Origin: Rufibacter radiotolerans
GTDB taxonomy: Bacteria; Bacteroidota; Bacteroidia; Cytophagales; Hymenobacteraceae
Assembly (NCBI RefSeq): GCF_001078055.1
Contig: NZ_CP010777.1
Location: 62,001-126,000 of the forward strand
Direction: 5' to 3'
Length of the DNA stretch: 64,000 nt
In this document: piece by piece, positions 43,416 to 53,293 of the stretch
How the letters are laid out: the number at the start of each line of letters is the position of its first letter
How positions within the stretch are numbered: the first letter of the stretch is position 1
The notes under the pieces: model-generated
Databases searched by the model: none
The model's input: only the letters and a program-made list of their open reading frames with translations
What the model was told of the DNA's origin: nothing
Program-made: the position numbers and the translations under genes

Positions 43416-45413
43416 ATGTTCTTTAAATCAAAACAAGTATCACCCTTGCTCGCCTTGTGTTCGCCGCTCATGTTGCTGTTAGCGGTGTGGGGGCTAAGCA
43501 GCTGTTCCCAAACTACTACTGCCGTGAAAAGTGCCGCAATAGAAAAAGAGTATCCGCTGGCCAGCCCAGATAAAAGCCTGGAAGTTAGGTTCCGGCTTAC
43601 CCCAGACCAACGGGCCGTGTATACAGTGTCCCGAAACGGGACCGTGGTACTGCAGGACTCAAAGTTGGGTGTGTTGATGGAAGACGCCGATCTTACCAAG
43701 GGCTTGGCGCTGGAGTCTGTTTCTAAAGAAGAGAAAGTAACGGACAGCTATGAGATCTTAACGGCCAAGCGCAGGAAGAACACCTACCGCGCCAACAAGC
43801 GCACCTTTCGGTTAAAGACCGCGCAGGGGCAACAGATGGACGTGATTTTCCAGGTTTCCAATGACGGGGTGGCGTTTCAGTATTACTTCCCGGGGCAGAC
43901 CTCTGAGAAAAAGAAGATCACCCAGGAAGTGACGTCCTTTAAATTCCCGCAGGGGGCCAAAGCTTGGCTGCAGCCCATGTCAGATGCCAAAACCGGCTGG
44001 GAGCGCACAAATCCTTCGTATGAGGAACATTACCAGAAAGGCATCGCTGTAGGCACGCCCTCGCCCTTCAAGGCCGGCTGGGTTTTCCCTGCTTTGTTTG
44101 AAACCGGCGAGAGTTGGGTGCTGATCACAGAATCTGGCCCGGACGGCGATTACTGTGGTTCAAGGCTGGCGCAGAATTCCCCGGACGGGGAGTACAGCGT
44201 GGCGTTTCCGCAGGAGCAGGAGAAATTCCCGGGCGGCGTCCTGAACCCCGAGTCTACCTTGCCCTGGTACTCGCCGTGGCGCATAGTGGCCGTGGGCTCC
44301 CTGAAAACCATTGCTGAATCTACCCTGGGTACCGATCTGGCCAAGCCCGCTATCAAAATGGACCAAGGCTTTATCAAACCGGGTAAGGCCTCCTGGAGCT
44401 GGGCGCTGCTCAAAGATGACTCCACGGTCTATGACGTACAGAAACGGTTCATTGACTACGCCGCCCGCATGAAATGGCACTACACGCTCATTGACGCCGA
44501 ATGGGACCGGAAGATAGGCTATGCCAAAATCAAGGAACTGGCGGACTATGCCAAGACCAAAAATGTGGGGCTGTTGCTGTGGTACAACTCGGCGGGCTCC
44601 TGGAACGGCACGCCTTTCACACCCAAAGACAAAATGCTCACCCGCCAGAGCCGCCAACAGGAGTTCGGGCGCCTGCGCGAGATGGGCATCAAAGGCGTGA
44701 AGATTGATTTCTTCGGCGGCGATGGCCAGAGCGTGATGCAGTACTACACCGATATTCTCAAAGACGCAGCGGAGTACGGCTTGCTGGTGAATTTCCATGG
44801 CTGCACCCTGCCCCGCGGCTGGCAGCGCACCTACCCCAATCTTATGACCATGGAATCTATCAAAGGCTTTGAGTTCATCACCTTTGACCAGCGAAACGCC
44901 GATGAGGAACCCACCCACGCCACCGTGATTCCGTTTACCCGCAACGTGTTTGACCCCATGGATTTCACGCCCGTGAACCTGGACAAGATTCCCAGAATCA
45001 CCCGAAGAACCACCAAGGGTTTCGAGCTGGCGCTGTCGGTGCTGTTTACGTCAGGTATCCAGCATTACGTTGAAATCCCCGCGGGTATGGCCAAGGCCCC
45101 GGCCTACGTGCAGGAGTATATGAAAAACGTGCCCAGCGTGTGGGAGGACTCCAGGTTCATTGATGGTTATCCCGGCAAACTGGTGGTGATGGCCCGACAA
45201 GCCGAAGGCAAATGGTATGTGGCCGGGATCAACGGGGAGAATACCGCCAAAACGCTGGACCTGGACCTTGCCTTCCTGAAAGGGAAGAAAGGCTCTCTGA
45301 TTACCGACGGCAACGAAGCAAGTGGCTGGCAACAGCAAACAGTAGAGGTAAGCCTCACCGGCAAGACAGCGGTGGAAATAAAGCCTAACGGCGGATTTGT
45401 GCTGGTGTTTTAG
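43416..45413 (+). CDS. Exported GH97 glycosidase, retaining type
   Basis: 665 residues from the ATG at 43416; a GTG at 43410 is an alternative. The lipoprotein-type signal has lipobox LSSC (LLLAVWGLSSCS). The N-terminal beta-sandwich (about 40-290) is followed by a TIM barrel. The Asp in GIKGVKIDFFGGDGQ sits where retaining GH97 enzymes have their nucleophile. The C-terminal beta domain ends GFVLVF. Retaining GH97 enzymes include alpha-galactosidases and beta-L-arabinopyranosidases; the arabinose neighbourhood favours the latter, by inference. It lies between the GH127/GH146 and GH43 genes. Confidence 0.88.
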   Translation: MFFKSKQVSPLLALCSPLMLLLAVWGLSSCSQTTTAVKSAAIEKEYPLASPDKSLEVRFRLTPDQRAVYTVSRNGTVVLQDSKLGVLMEDADLTKGLALESVSKEEKVTDSYEILTAKRRKNTYRANKRTFRLKTAQGQQMDVIFQVSNDGVAFQYYFPGQTSEKKKITQEVTSFKFPQGAKAWLQPMSDAKTGWERTNPSYEEHYQKGIAVGTPSPFKAGWVFPALFETGESWVLITESGPDGDYCGSRLAQNSPDGEYSVAFPQEQEKFPGGVLNPESTLPWYSPWRIVAVGSLKTIAESTLGTDLAKPAIKMDQGFIKPGKASWSWALLKDDSTVYDVQKRFIDYAARMKWHYTLIDAEWDRKIGYAKIKELADYAKTKNVGLLLWYNSAGSWNGTPFTPKDKMLTRQSRQQEFGRLREMGIKGVKIDFFGGDGQSVMQYYTDILKDAAEYGLLVNFHGCTLPRGWQRTYPNLMTMESIKGFEFITFDQRNADEEPTHATVIPFTRNVFDPMDFTPVNLDKIPRITRRTTKGFELALSVLFTSGIQHYVEIPAGMAKAPAYVQEYMKNVPSVWEDSRFIDGYPGKLVVMARQAEGKWYVAGINGENTAKTLDLDLAFLKGKKGSLITDGNEASGWQQQTVEVSLTGKTAVEIKPNGGFVLVF

Positions 45414-45460
45414 GGCTCCCGTCAGGAGGAAATGCAAGAGTTCTAGCTCTTGCCCGGTTG

Positions 45461-45502
45461 GTTTTGTTTCAGGGCCATTTTGGCCAAAACAGCCACAAAA
45501 CG
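45461..45502. repeat. GTTTT/GGCC palindromic intergenic repeat
   Basis: GTTTTGTTTCAGGGCCATTT and GGCCAAAACAGCCACAAAACG halves in the leader of the GH43 gene. It is read into a spurious extension (FRAILAKTATK) of that frame. Confidence 0.7.
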
Positions 45503-45509
45503 AATAAAG

Positions 45510-46628
45510 ATGACAATGCTCATGAGGATTAGAATTACCTCCTTTTTCTTACTCCTGCTGGCCCTGACGGGTTGCGCCCAAACCAAGACTTCTCCCTCAG
45601 GTGCGCCAACCAACACCAATACTCCAGCTTCTGCGGGACAAGGGACTACGCCGTCCGCTGAGACCCAGCCGGCCAGCAGTCTCACCGTGCATGACCCGGT
45701 CATGGCCAAGCAAGGCAACACCTATTACCTGTTCAGCACGGGTCGCGGCATTTCAGTGTGGTCTTCTACGGATATGCAGAACTGGAAGATGGAGCAACCC
45801 GTGTTCGCCACGGCCCCGGCGTGGGCGGTAAAAGCGGTGCCCGGTTTCAAGGACAACCACATCTGGGCCCCGGACATCAGCTATTACAACGGGCAATACT
45901 ACCTGTATTACTCCATCTCGGCCTTCGGGAAAAATACCTCGGCCATAGGCCTGGCTACCAACGTGACCCTGGACCCTACAGACCCGAAGTTTAAATGGGT
46001 AGATCACGGCAAGATCATTGAATCGGTGCCGGGGCAGACCAACTGGAACGCCATTGACCCCAACGTGGTAGTGGACGAGAAAGGCACGCCATGGATGAGC
46101 TTCGGGTCGTTCTGGGGAGGCCTGAAGCTGGTGCGGCTAAGCAAAGACCGGCTGTCCGTGGCCGAGGATATTACCACTTTTCCTACCATCGCCAGCCGGC
46201 GGAAAGGGTTGACCGTAAGTGCCAACCCGGCGCCATTGCCAGGCAATCCCGCGGGTGCGGGCGGCAATGCCATTGAAGCCCCGTTTATCTTTAAGAAGAA
46301 CGGCTACTATTACCTGTTCGCCTCTATTGACTACTGCTGCAAGGGCGCCAAAAGCGACTACAAAATGATGGTGGGCCGGGCCAAAAACGTGCAGGGCCCT
46401 TACCTTGATAAGAACGGCGTGGCCCTGGACGCCGGCGGCGGCACCATCCTGCTGGAAGGCAACGCGGCCTGGAATGGGGTAGGGCACAACGCCGTCTATA
46501 CCTTCGGCAAAACAGACTACCTTATTTTCCATGGCTATGACGCTACCCAGAACGGACGGCCCAAACTACGAGTAGAGAAACTGACCTGGGATAAGGAGAA
46601 ATGGCCGGTGGTGGCATTGGCGCAGTAA
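45510..46628 (+). CDS. Exported GH43 arabinan endo-1,5-alpha-L-arabinosidase
   Basis: 372 residues from the ATG at 45510; the open frame starts at 45450 but runs through a palindromic repeat. The lipoprotein signal has lipobox LTGC (FFLLLLALTGCAQ). The five-bladed propeller of GH43 shows the catalytic base Asp in VHDPVMAKQGNTYYLFST, the pKa-modulating Asp in NAIDPNVVVDEKGTPW and the general acid Glu in GNAIEAPFIFKKNGYYYLF. The product would be cut arabinan chains at the cell surface. It lies between the GH97 and aldose epimerase genes on the same strand. Confidence 0.9.
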   Translation: MTMLMRIRITSFFLLLLALTGCAQTKTSPSGAPTNTNTPASAGQGTTPSAETQPASSLTVHDPVMAKQGNTYYLFSTGRGISVWSSTDMQNWKMEQPVFATAPAWAVKAVPGFKDNHIWAPDISYYNGQYYLYYSISAFGKNTSAIGLATNVTLDPTDPKFKWVDHGKIIESVPGQTNWNAIDPNVVVDEKGTPWMSFGSFWGGLKLVRLSKDRLSVAEDITTFPTIASRRKGLTVSANPAPLPGNPAGAGGNAIEAPFIFKKNGYYYLFASIDYCCKGAKSDYKMMVGRAKNVQGPYLDKNGVALDAGGGTILLEGNAAWNGVGHNAVYTFGKTDYLIFHGYDATQNGRPKLRVEKLTWDKEKWPVVALAQ

Positions 46629-46709
46629 GAGAACACATAGGGGCTGCGGAGGGTGTACCCAATCCGGAGTTTTTCTTTAAATTGTCCCCTTAACCCTCTG
46701 TCAAGATTT

Positions 46710-47885
46710 ATGCGTTTCCTATCCAGATCTGTCTCTGCGCTTCTCGTTGGTGCCCTGCTCTTAAACGGCGCTTGTGCCCAGTCTATTTCCGGGCCGAAAA
46801 CCAGCGTGAAAGTAGCTCCCGGCCAAACGGTGAGGTTGCCGGAACGGGCTAATTTCCAGCGGACCATTGATGGCAAGCAGACGGATCTGTACGTGCTCAA
46901 AAACAAGAATAACCTGCAGGCGGCCATCTCCAATTACGGGGCGCGGCTGGTAGGCTTGTGGGTACCAGATAAAGCCGGGAAACTGACCGACGTGGTACTG
47001 GGCTTCGGGACGCTGGATGACCACACCAAGGGCCCCGACGGATTTTACGGGGCCACTGTAGGCCGCTTCGGGAACCGCATCGCCAAGGGCAAGTTCACCC
47101 TGGAGGGCAAAGAATATACCCTGGATACTAACAATGGACCTAACCACCTGCATGGCGGCGCCAATGGCTTTTCAAGGGTGGTGTGGGACGCCAAACAGCC
47201 CAGCCAGAATACCCTGGAGCTCACCTATCTCTCTAAAGACCTGGACAGCGGGTACCCGGGCAACCTGTTGGCAAAAGTGACCTACACCCTCACCGATGCC
47301 AACGAACTGAAGATCACTTACCAGGCCACCACAGACAAAACCACCGTAGTGAACCTGACCAACCACAGCTATTTTAACCTGAACGGCGAAGGCAGCGGCA
47401 CCATCTTAAACCACCAACTCCAGATCAACGCTGATCAATACACCCCCGTAGACGCCACCGCTATTCCTACGGGCATTGAACCGGTAGCCGGCACCCCCTT
47501 TGACTTTAGAAAAGCCCTGCCCATAGGCGCTAATATCGCGCAGCAGAACCAGCAACTGAAATTTGGCAAGGGCTATGACCATAACTACGTGCTGAACAGA
47601 AAAACCAAGTCCGGCCTGGAAACCGCGGCCACTATGATAGGTGATAAGACGGGCATAGTGATGGAGATCATAACCCAGGAGCCGGGCCTGCAGTTTTACA
47701 GCGGTAACTTCATGAAAGGGAATCACGCCCTTAAGTCTGGCGCCAGAGATGAATACCGCGCGGGTTTCTGCGTAGAGCCCCAGCATTTCCCAGATTCACC
47801 TAACCAACCTACTTTCCCCAGCACGGTCCTGAAACCCGGGCAGACCTATAAAACGGTGTCTCTGTACAAGTTCTCCGTGAGGTAA
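46710..47885 (+). CDS. galM: Exported aldose 1-epimerase
   Basis: 391 residues from the ATG at 46710; the open frame starts at 46653. The signal is FLSRSVSALLVGALLLNGAC, with a possible lipobox at the Cys. GalM-type mutarotase features are present: the early YGARLVGLWVPD, GRFGNRIAKGKFTL, the His in TNNGPNHLHGGANGF, the second His in LTNHSYFNLNGEGSG, and the late catalytic Glu region GFCVEPQHFPDSPNQ. It interconverts alpha and beta sugars. In this locus it probably acts on arabinose freed outside the cytoplasm. A palindromic repeat begins 8 bp after the stop. Confidence 0.92.
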   Translation: MRFLSRSVSALLVGALLLNGACAQSISGPKTSVKVAPGQTVRLPERANFQRTIDGKQTDLYVLKNKNNLQAAISNYGARLVGLWVPDKAGKLTDVVLGFGTLDDHTKGPDGFYGATVGRFGNRIAKGKFTLEGKEYTLDTNNGPNHLHGGANGFSRVVWDAKQPSQNTLELTYLSKDLDSGYPGNLLAKVTYTLTDANELKITYQATTDKTTVVNLTNHSYFNLNGEGSGTILNHQLQINADQYTPVDATAIPTGIEPVAGTPFDFRKALPIGANIAQQNQQLKFGKGYDHNYVLNRKTKSGLETAATMIGDKTGIVMEIITQEPGLQFYSGNFMKGNHALKSGARDEYRAGFCVEPQHFPDSPNQPTFPSTVLKPGQTYKTVSLYKFSVR

Positions 47886-47893
47886 GAGAAAGA

Positions 47894-47932
47894 CTGTTTT
47901 AGGGCCGTTTTCCGGAAAACAGGGCTAAAACG
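47894..47932. repeat. GTTTT/GGCC palindromic intergenic repeat
   Basis: CTGTTTTAGGGCCGTTTTCC and GGAAAACAGGGCTAAAACG, directly after the aldose epimerase gene. Confidence 0.83.
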
Positions 47933-48151
47933 CAAAACTGGTGCGGCAGGCTAGTGATAATTTTCTGGTTTGGCGCCGCGTTCTTTTGTAGATGCGGGTT
48001 GGTTTGCTGGGTCAGCGCCTGAATTATTCTTTTCTTTGCCTTCCCTTGGGTCAAAGGGCAGGGCAAAAGCTGAGGAGCCAAGGGTGAAGAATGGGAGGGA
48101 AGTGGCCAGGTTCCTTTTAACAACAAAAGCGTACGAAAAAGTAGAAGCGCA

Positions 48152-48859
48152 ATGATGAAGTATACAGGGCAGTCAAGGTTTCTAGTAGCCGTTGACTGTA
48201 TCATATTCGGGTTTGACGGGGAGAACTTCAAGATTCTGTTGATCCAGCGGGGGTTTGCCCCTGAGAAGCAGAAATGGAGTCTGATGGGTGGTTTCATCCA
48301 ACCCGAAGAAAGCCTGGAGGTAGGCGCCCAGCGCGTGCTCAAGCAGCTCACCGGCCTGGAAGGCGTGTACCTGGAGCAGATCAACGCGTTCAGTGAGCCT
48401 AGCCGTGACCCCGTGGAGCGCACCATTGCCGTACCGTATTTCGCCCTCATTGACATCCAGAAATACCAGGCCCAACTGAGCTCAGACTACCACGCCGAGT
48501 GGTTTCTGCTGAATGAGCGGCCCCAACTCATCTTTGACCATGAGCAGATGGTAGAGATGGCCAAGATGCGCCTGCGCTACAAAGCCGCCCTGCACCCCAT
48601 CCTGTTTGAGCTGCTGCCTGAGAAATTTACCCTGCCCCAGCTCCAGACGCTGTATGAGAAGCTGTATGACACCACCTTTGACAAGCGGAACTTTAGTCGT
48701 AAAGTGTTATCTACCGGGCTGTTGGTGCGCCAGCCAGACAAAGACAAGGAGAATTCAAGAAAGGGTGCGTTCTACTTCAAGCTGGACAAAGAGAAGTACT
48801 ATGACAACTTCCAGGCATTCCTGAAATTCATTCCTAACCCGGAGAAGTTCCTGCTCTAA
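48152..48859 (+). CDS. araR: Nudix-related transcriptional regulator of arabinose use (AraR type)
   Basis: 235 residues. Residues about 8-145 are a Nudix fold (LVAVDCIIFGFDGENFKILLI). The catalytic Nudix box is degenerate: GGFIQPEESLEVGAQRVLK has RVLKQL where active enzymes need REUXEE, so it should sense rather than cut. Residues about 150-235 are an NrtR-type winged helix (LPQLQTLYEKLYDTTFDKRN). In Bacteroides thetaiotaomicron a regulator of this type (AraR) controls the arabinose genes. The neighbour araBDA and the shared dyad sites agree. Start ATGATG at 48152. Confidence 0.85.
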   Translation: MMKYTGQSRFLVAVDCIIFGFDGENFKILLIQRGFAPEKQKWSLMGGFIQPEESLEVGAQRVLKQLTGLEGVYLEQINAFSEPSRDPVERTIAVPYFALIDIQKYQAQLSSDYHAEWFLLNERPQLIFDHEQMVEMAKMRLRYKAALHPILFELLPEKFTLPQLQTLYEKLYDTTFDKRNFSRKVLSTGLLVRQPDKDKENSRKGAFYFKLDKEKYYDNFQAFLKFIPNPEKFLL

Positions 48860-48879
48860 GCACCCCTTCTTCCCTTTTT

Positions 48880-48937
48880 GCAGCGCTCCTGTTTCGGGGC
48901 CGTTTTTAAGAAAACGGCCCCGAAACAGGAGCGCTGC
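48880..48937. repeat. GTTTT/GGCC palindromic repeat with perfect 27-bp arms
   Basis: Arms 48880-48906 and 48911-48937 are exact reverse complements around TAAG. It lies 20 bp after the araR stop and can act as its terminator. Confidence 0.85.
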
Positions 48938-49023
48938 CGGTTTATACACCAATTGCCTTAAATGTGTTCGGCCTCCCTTAAGCCTTGCCCGGGATAGAGA
49001 AGATTCCTTTAAACAAAAATAAG

Positions 49024-49036
49024 TGTCATGAATACA
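49024..49036. promoter_or_regulatory. Probable AraR operator upstream of araB
   Basis: TGTCATGAATACA in the context ATAAG...TTTT, shared with 40677-40689 and 59239-59251. It lies about 135 bp before araB. A weak promoter (TTTC at 49049 and TATTTCTG at 49071-49078) lies just downstream of it. The rest of the 310-bp gap shows no gene. Confidence 0.68.
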
Positions 49037-49169
49037 TTTTAAGCAAGCTTTTCGTTATTATTGTATTGTCTATTTCTGCGCCCGCTGCTGGCGCTTAAAT
49101 TCGTAAAAGTTAGCGGAGAAAGTTGGGCAGTAGGGGAATAAGCGTTAATTTGACAGCAATAAGAAAGCT

Positions 49170-50969
49170 ATGGCACAAGATATATTTGTAATTGGCGTAG
49201 ACTACGGGTCAGATTCCGTGCGCTCGGTGTTGGTAAACGCCCGCAACGGCCAGGAAGTGGCGGCCTCTGTCTTTCATTACCCGCGCTGGGGCAAAGGACT
49301 TTATTGTGACGCCCCAGCCAATCAGTTCCGGCAGCACCCTTTGGACTACATAGAGGGACTGGAAAAAACCATCAAAGACTGTCTGCAGCAGGCCGGGGGG
49401 GAGTCCGTGGCCCGTCAGGTGAAAGGCATCTCCGTGGACACCACAGGCTCTACGCCAGTGGCCGTTGACAAGACCGGAACCCCGCTGGCCCTATTGCCGG
49501 GTTTTGAGGAAAACCCCAACGCCATGTTCGTGCTCTGGAAAGACCACACGGGCGTGGAAGAGGCCGCCGAGATTAACGCGCACGCCACCAGGTTCGATAT
49601 CAACTATCTGCAATACGTGGGCGGTATCTACTCGTCTGAGTGGTTCTGGGCCAAATTGCTGCACGTGCTGCGCGAAGACGCAAAGGTGCGTGAGGCCTGT
49701 TATTCCTGGGTAGAGCACTGTGACTGGGTACCGTTTCTGCTGACGGGCGGAAACGACGTGTCTGAGATGAAACGAGGCATCTGCTCTGCGGGCCATAAAT
49801 CGCTTTTCGCCGCCGAATTTGGCGGACTGCCGCCCAATGACTTCTTCGCTAGCTTAGACCCGGTGCTGGACGGTTTCACATCCCGCCTGTTCTCCACCGC
49901 CTATCCCGCCGACCAAGCCGCCGGCACCTTGAGCCAAGAATGGGCAGAGCGCCTGGGCCTGTCTACCGAGGTGGTGATAGGCGTAGGAGCCTTTGACGCG
50001 CATATGGGCGCCGTGGGCGGACAGATTGAGCCTTACCATTTGAGCAAGGTCATGGGCACTTCTACCTGTGATATGTTGGTAGCGCCTATGGACGAGGTGA
50101 AAGATACGCTGGTCAGCGGAATCTGCGGCCAGGTGCCGGGCTCCGTGATTCCGGGCATGATGGGCATGGAGGCCGGGCAATCCGCCTTCGGTGATACCTA
50201 TGCCTGGTTCAAACGCATTTTGCTATGGCCGCTGCAGAACCTGCTGGAAGGTTCCAGCGTGATTGACGCTGCCACTGCCGAGGCGCTGGTAGAGGAGGTT
50301 TCTAACAAAATCATCCCGGAACTTAGCAAAGCCGCCGATGCCATTCCTTTGTCTGAGAACAACGAATTCGCCATTGACTGGTTCAACGGCCGCCGCACGC
50401 CAGATGCTAATCAGGTGCTGAAAGGCGCTATCTCGGGTTTGGGCTTGGGCAGTGACGCCCCGCGCGTGTTTAGAGCGCTGGTAGAGGCTACCTGCTTTGG
50501 CGCCAAGAAGATTGTAGACCGGTTCAATGAGCAGGGTGTACCCGTGAAAGGCCTCATTGGCCTGGGTGGCGTGGCCCGCAAGTCGCCGTTCATTATGCAA
50601 ATGATGGCCGATGTGATGAACATGCCCATCCGGATCCATAAATCGGAGCAGACCTGCGCTATTGGGGCGGCCATGTTCGCGGCCACCGCGGCAGGGATCT
50701 ACCCTAAAGTAGAAGACGCCATGGCGGCCATGGGCCAGGGTTTTGACCTGGAGTATTGCCCTAACCCAGCCAAAGCTCCTATTTACGCCAAACGCTACAT
50801 AAAATACTCTGAGCTGGGAGGATTCCTGGACAGTCACAGCGCCCCCGCCAAACTAGAGGCGCTGGCAGATTTACCAGAGACCGGCACAAAGGCCCAACCC
50901 GGCCATACGCCCCAGGAAAACCAGGAACAGGAAGAGCTGCAGGATGTACCCGCCAGCGCTAACAACTAA
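49170..50969 (+). CDS. araB: Ribulokinase
   Basis: Phosphorylates L-ribulose to L-ribulose-5-phosphate with ATP, the second step of arabinose use. It is an FGGY kinase of 599 residues. Motifs: GVDYGSDSVRSVLVNA (phosphate 1), ISVDTTGSTPVAVDKTG, and in the C-terminal ATPase half VMGTSTCDMLVAP and GLIGLGGVARKSPFIMQM. The C-terminus has an unusual Glu/Gln-rich tail (QENQEQEELQDVPAS). It is the first gene of araB-araD-araA; araD starts 6 bp after its stop. Confidence 0.95.
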   Translation: MAQDIFVIGVDYGSDSVRSVLVNARNGQEVAASVFHYPRWGKGLYCDAPANQFRQHPLDYIEGLEKTIKDCLQQAGGESVARQVKGISVDTTGSTPVAVDKTGTPLALLPGFEENPNAMFVLWKDHTGVEEAAEINAHATRFDINYLQYVGGIYSSEWFWAKLLHVLREDAKVREACYSWVEHCDWVPFLLTGGNDVSEMKRGICSAGHKSLFAAEFGGLPPNDFFASLDPVLDGFTSRLFSTAYPADQAAGTLSQEWAERLGLSTEVVIGVGAFDAHMGAVGGQIEPYHLSKVMGTSTCDMLVAPMDEVKDTLVSGICGQVPGSVIPGMMGMEAGQSAFGDTYAWFKRILLWPLQNLLEGSSVIDAATAEALVEEVSNKIIPELSKAADAIPLSENNEFAIDWFNGRRTPDANQVLKGAISGLGLGSDAPRVFRALVEATCFGAKKIVDRFNEQGVPVKGLIGLGGVARKSPFIMQMMADVMNMPIRIHKSEQTCAIGAAMFAATAAGIYPKVEDAMAAMGQGFDLEYCPNPAKAPIYAKRYIKYSELGGFLDSHSAPAKLEALADLPETGTKAQPGHTPQENQEQEELQDVPASANN

Positions 50970-50975
50970 GCACCC

Positions 50976-51674
50976 ATGAGTTTGTACCAACATATCAAAG
51001 AGGAGGCTTACCATGCCAACATGCAGCTACCCAAGCTGGGGCTGGTGCTGTTCACCTTCGGGAACGTGAGCGCCGTGGACCGCAAGCTGGGCGTGTTCGC
51101 CATTAAGCCCAGCGGCGTGCCCTATGAAGACCTTACGCCGGAGAAAATGGTGATCGTGGACTTTGACGGAAATACCGTGGAAGGAACCTTACGGCCTTCA
51201 TCCGATACCAAAACTCACGCTGTGCTCTACAAGCATTGGGAGAACATTGGCGGCATCGTGCACACGCATTCCACCTACGCCACCGCCTGGGCCCAGGCCC
51301 TGCGTGATATTCCCCTTTACGGCACCACCCACGCCGACCACCTCACCACCGACGTGCCCTGCGCCCCACCCATGGATGATGCCATGATCCAGGGTGATTA
51401 TGAGTACGAGACGGGTTTCCAGATCATGAACTACCTGCAGGAAAAAGGCATGAGCTATGAAGAGGTAGAGATGGTGCTGGTAGGCAACCACGCCCCGTTC
51501 ACCTGGGGCAAAGACGCCAAAAAAGCGGTATATAACAGTGCCGTGGTGGAAGAGATCGCCCGCATGGCGCTTCTCACAGAGCAGATCAATCCGCAGGTGC
51601 TCCGCATGAAAGACTCGCTCATCAAGAAACACTTTGAGCGTAAGCACGGCCCAGATTCTTACTACGGACAATAA
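50976..51674 (+). CDS. araD: L-ribulose-5-phosphate 4-epimerase
   Basis: Converts L-ribulose-5-phosphate to D-xylulose-5-phosphate. It is a class II aldolase fold of 232 residues with the zinc histidines in IVHTHSTYATAWAQA and a later His in LVGNHAPFTWG. Substrate-binding motifs are TFGNVSAVDRKLG and RPSSDTKTH, and the catalytic stretch is YGTTHADHLTTDVPC. It sits 6 bp after araB and 66 bp before araA. Confidence 0.96.
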   Translation: MSLYQHIKEEAYHANMQLPKLGLVLFTFGNVSAVDRKLGVFAIKPSGVPYEDLTPEKMVIVDFDGNTVEGTLRPSSDTKTHAVLYKHWENIGGIVHTHSTYATAWAQALRDIPLYGTTHADHLTTDVPCAPPMDDAMIQGDYEYETGFQIMNYLQEKGMSYEEVEMVLVGNHAPFTWGKDAKKAVYNSAVVEEIARMALLTEQINPQVLRMKDSLIKKHFERKHGPDSYYGQ

Positions 51675-51740
51675 GTCTTTACCCAGAAAATAACCTTATA
51701 CCGGCGTTAGCCCCCAGGCCCGCCCATAGACGAAGAATTT

Positions 51741-53240
51741 ATGATTGACCTGAAACAATACGAAGTCTGGTTTGTGACCGGCAGCCAGCACCTGTACGGC
51801 GAAGACACTCTGCGCCAGGTAGCCGAACATTCCCAGAAGATTGCCGCCGGCCTTAATGATGCTGAGCAGATACCGGTAAACGTGGTGTTCAAGCCCGTGG
51901 TGAAAACCACCGAGGAGATTTTCCGCATCTGCCAGGACGCCAACGTTACTGAAAACTGCGTGGGCATTATTGCCTGGATGCACACCTTCTCGCCGGCCAA
52001 AATGTGGATTGCCGGCCTCAAGATCCTGCGCAAGCCCCTGCTGCACCTGCACACCCAGTTTAACCGCGACATTCCCTGGAACTCCATAGACATGGATTTC
52101 ATGAACCTGAACCAAAGCGCCCACGGCGATAGAGAATTCGGGTTTATGGTGTCCCGCATGCGCATGAACCGGAAGGTGGTGGTAGGCCACTGGGAGGAAG
52201 AAGCCGTGCGTGAGCAGATAAACGGCTGGAGCCGCGCCGCCTGCGGCTGGCAAGACTGGCAAGGCGCCAAGTTCGCCCGCTTCGGTGACAACATGCGCTA
52301 CGTGGCCGTGACCGAAGGCGACAAAGTGGAGGCTGAGCTGAAACTGGGCTACTCCGTGAACACTTACGGCATAGGCGACCTGGTGAAGGTGATCAATGAG
52401 ATGAGTGATGCCTCTGTAGACCAACTCACCCAGGAATACCAGGAGCGTTACGCCGTAATGGAGAATCTGCGCAAAGGCGGCCACCAGTACCAATCGCTGC
52501 GTGAGGCGGCCAAGATAGAACTGGGCCTGCAGGCATTCCTGGAAGACGGCAATTTCAAGGGCTTCTCAGACACGTTTGAAGACCTGCACGGCATGGTGCA
52601 GTTGCCCGGTATTGCGGCGCAGCGGCTCATGGCCAAAGGCTACGGCTTCGCGGGCGAGGGCGACTGGAAAACCGCCGCCCTGGTGCGCGCCATGAAAGTG
52701 ATGGGCAGCGGCCTGAAAGGCGGCAACGCCTTCATGGAAGACTACACCTACCACTTTGACCCGGCCAACTCGCTGGTGCTGGGCTCGCACATGCTGGAGA
52801 TTGACGAGTCCATCGCCAAGGACAGGCCGTCCTGTGAGATTCACCCGCTGGGCATTGGCGGCAAAGCCGATCCGGTGCGCCTGGTATTCAACGTAGCCGG
52901 CGGTCCGGCCCTAAACGCCTCGCTCATTGACATGGGCAACCGCTTCAGGTTACTGGTAAACACCGTAGAGGCCGTAGAACCCGAGCATGACCTGCCCAAC
53001 CTGCCCGTAGCCCGCGTGCTCTGGAAACCGTATCCCGACATGAAAACCGGCTGCGCGGCCTGGATTCTGGCCGGAGGTGCCCACCACACCTGCTACAGCC
53101 AGAACCTCACCTCTGAGAACCTCCAAGACTTCGCAGACATGGCTGACATTGAGTGCGTGCACATTGATGAAGACACCCGTTTGCGCCAGTTCCAGAACGA
53201 ACTACGCTGGAGCGAGATGTACTACCAGCTAAAACGCTAA
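51741..53240 (+). CDS. araA: L-arabinose isomerase
   Basis: Turns L-arabinose into L-ribulose, the first cytoplasmic step. It is 499 residues, the normal length, starting [20 protein letters not shown]. The manganese-binding Glu/His residues are in the expected blocks, including [10 protein letters not shown] and later [17 protein letters not shown]. It is the last gene of the araBDA operon and is followed by a nested terminator and palindromic repeat. Confidence 0.97.
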   Translation: MIDLKQYEVWFVTGSQHLYGEDTLRQVAEHSQKIAAGLNDAEQIPVNVVFKPVVKTTEEIFRICQDANVTENCVGIIAWMHTFSPAKMWIAGLKILRKPLLHLHTQFNRDIPWNSIDMDFMNLNQSAHGDREFGFMVSRMRMNRKVVVGHWEEEAVREQINGWSRAACGWQDWQGAKFARFGDNMRYVAVTEGDKVEAELKLGYSVNTYGIGDLVKVINEMSDASVDQLTQEYQERYAVMENLRKGGHQYQSLREAAKIELGLQAFLEDGNFKGFSDTFEDLHGMVQLPGIAAQRLMAKGYGFAGEGDWKTAALVRAMKVMGSGLKGGNAFMEDYTYHFDPANSLVLGSHMLEIDESIAKDRPSCEIHPLGIGGKADPVRLVFNVAGGPALNASLIDMGNRFRLLVNTVEAVEPEHDLPNLPVARVLWKPYPDMKTGCAAWILAGGAHHTCYSQNLTSENLQDFADMADIECVHIDEDTRLRQFQNELRWSEMYYQLKR

Positions 53241-53293
53241 CCCTAAAACAGCATCGGCTCCCGGACCAACCAGGAGCCGATGCTGTTTTAGGG
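53241..53293 (+). terminator. araBDA terminator
   Basis: 21-bp perfect arms (53241-53261 and 53273-53293) with an 11-base loop. It begins directly after the araA stop. Its right arm TGTTTTAGGG is also the left end of the next palindromic repeat. Confidence 0.8.
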
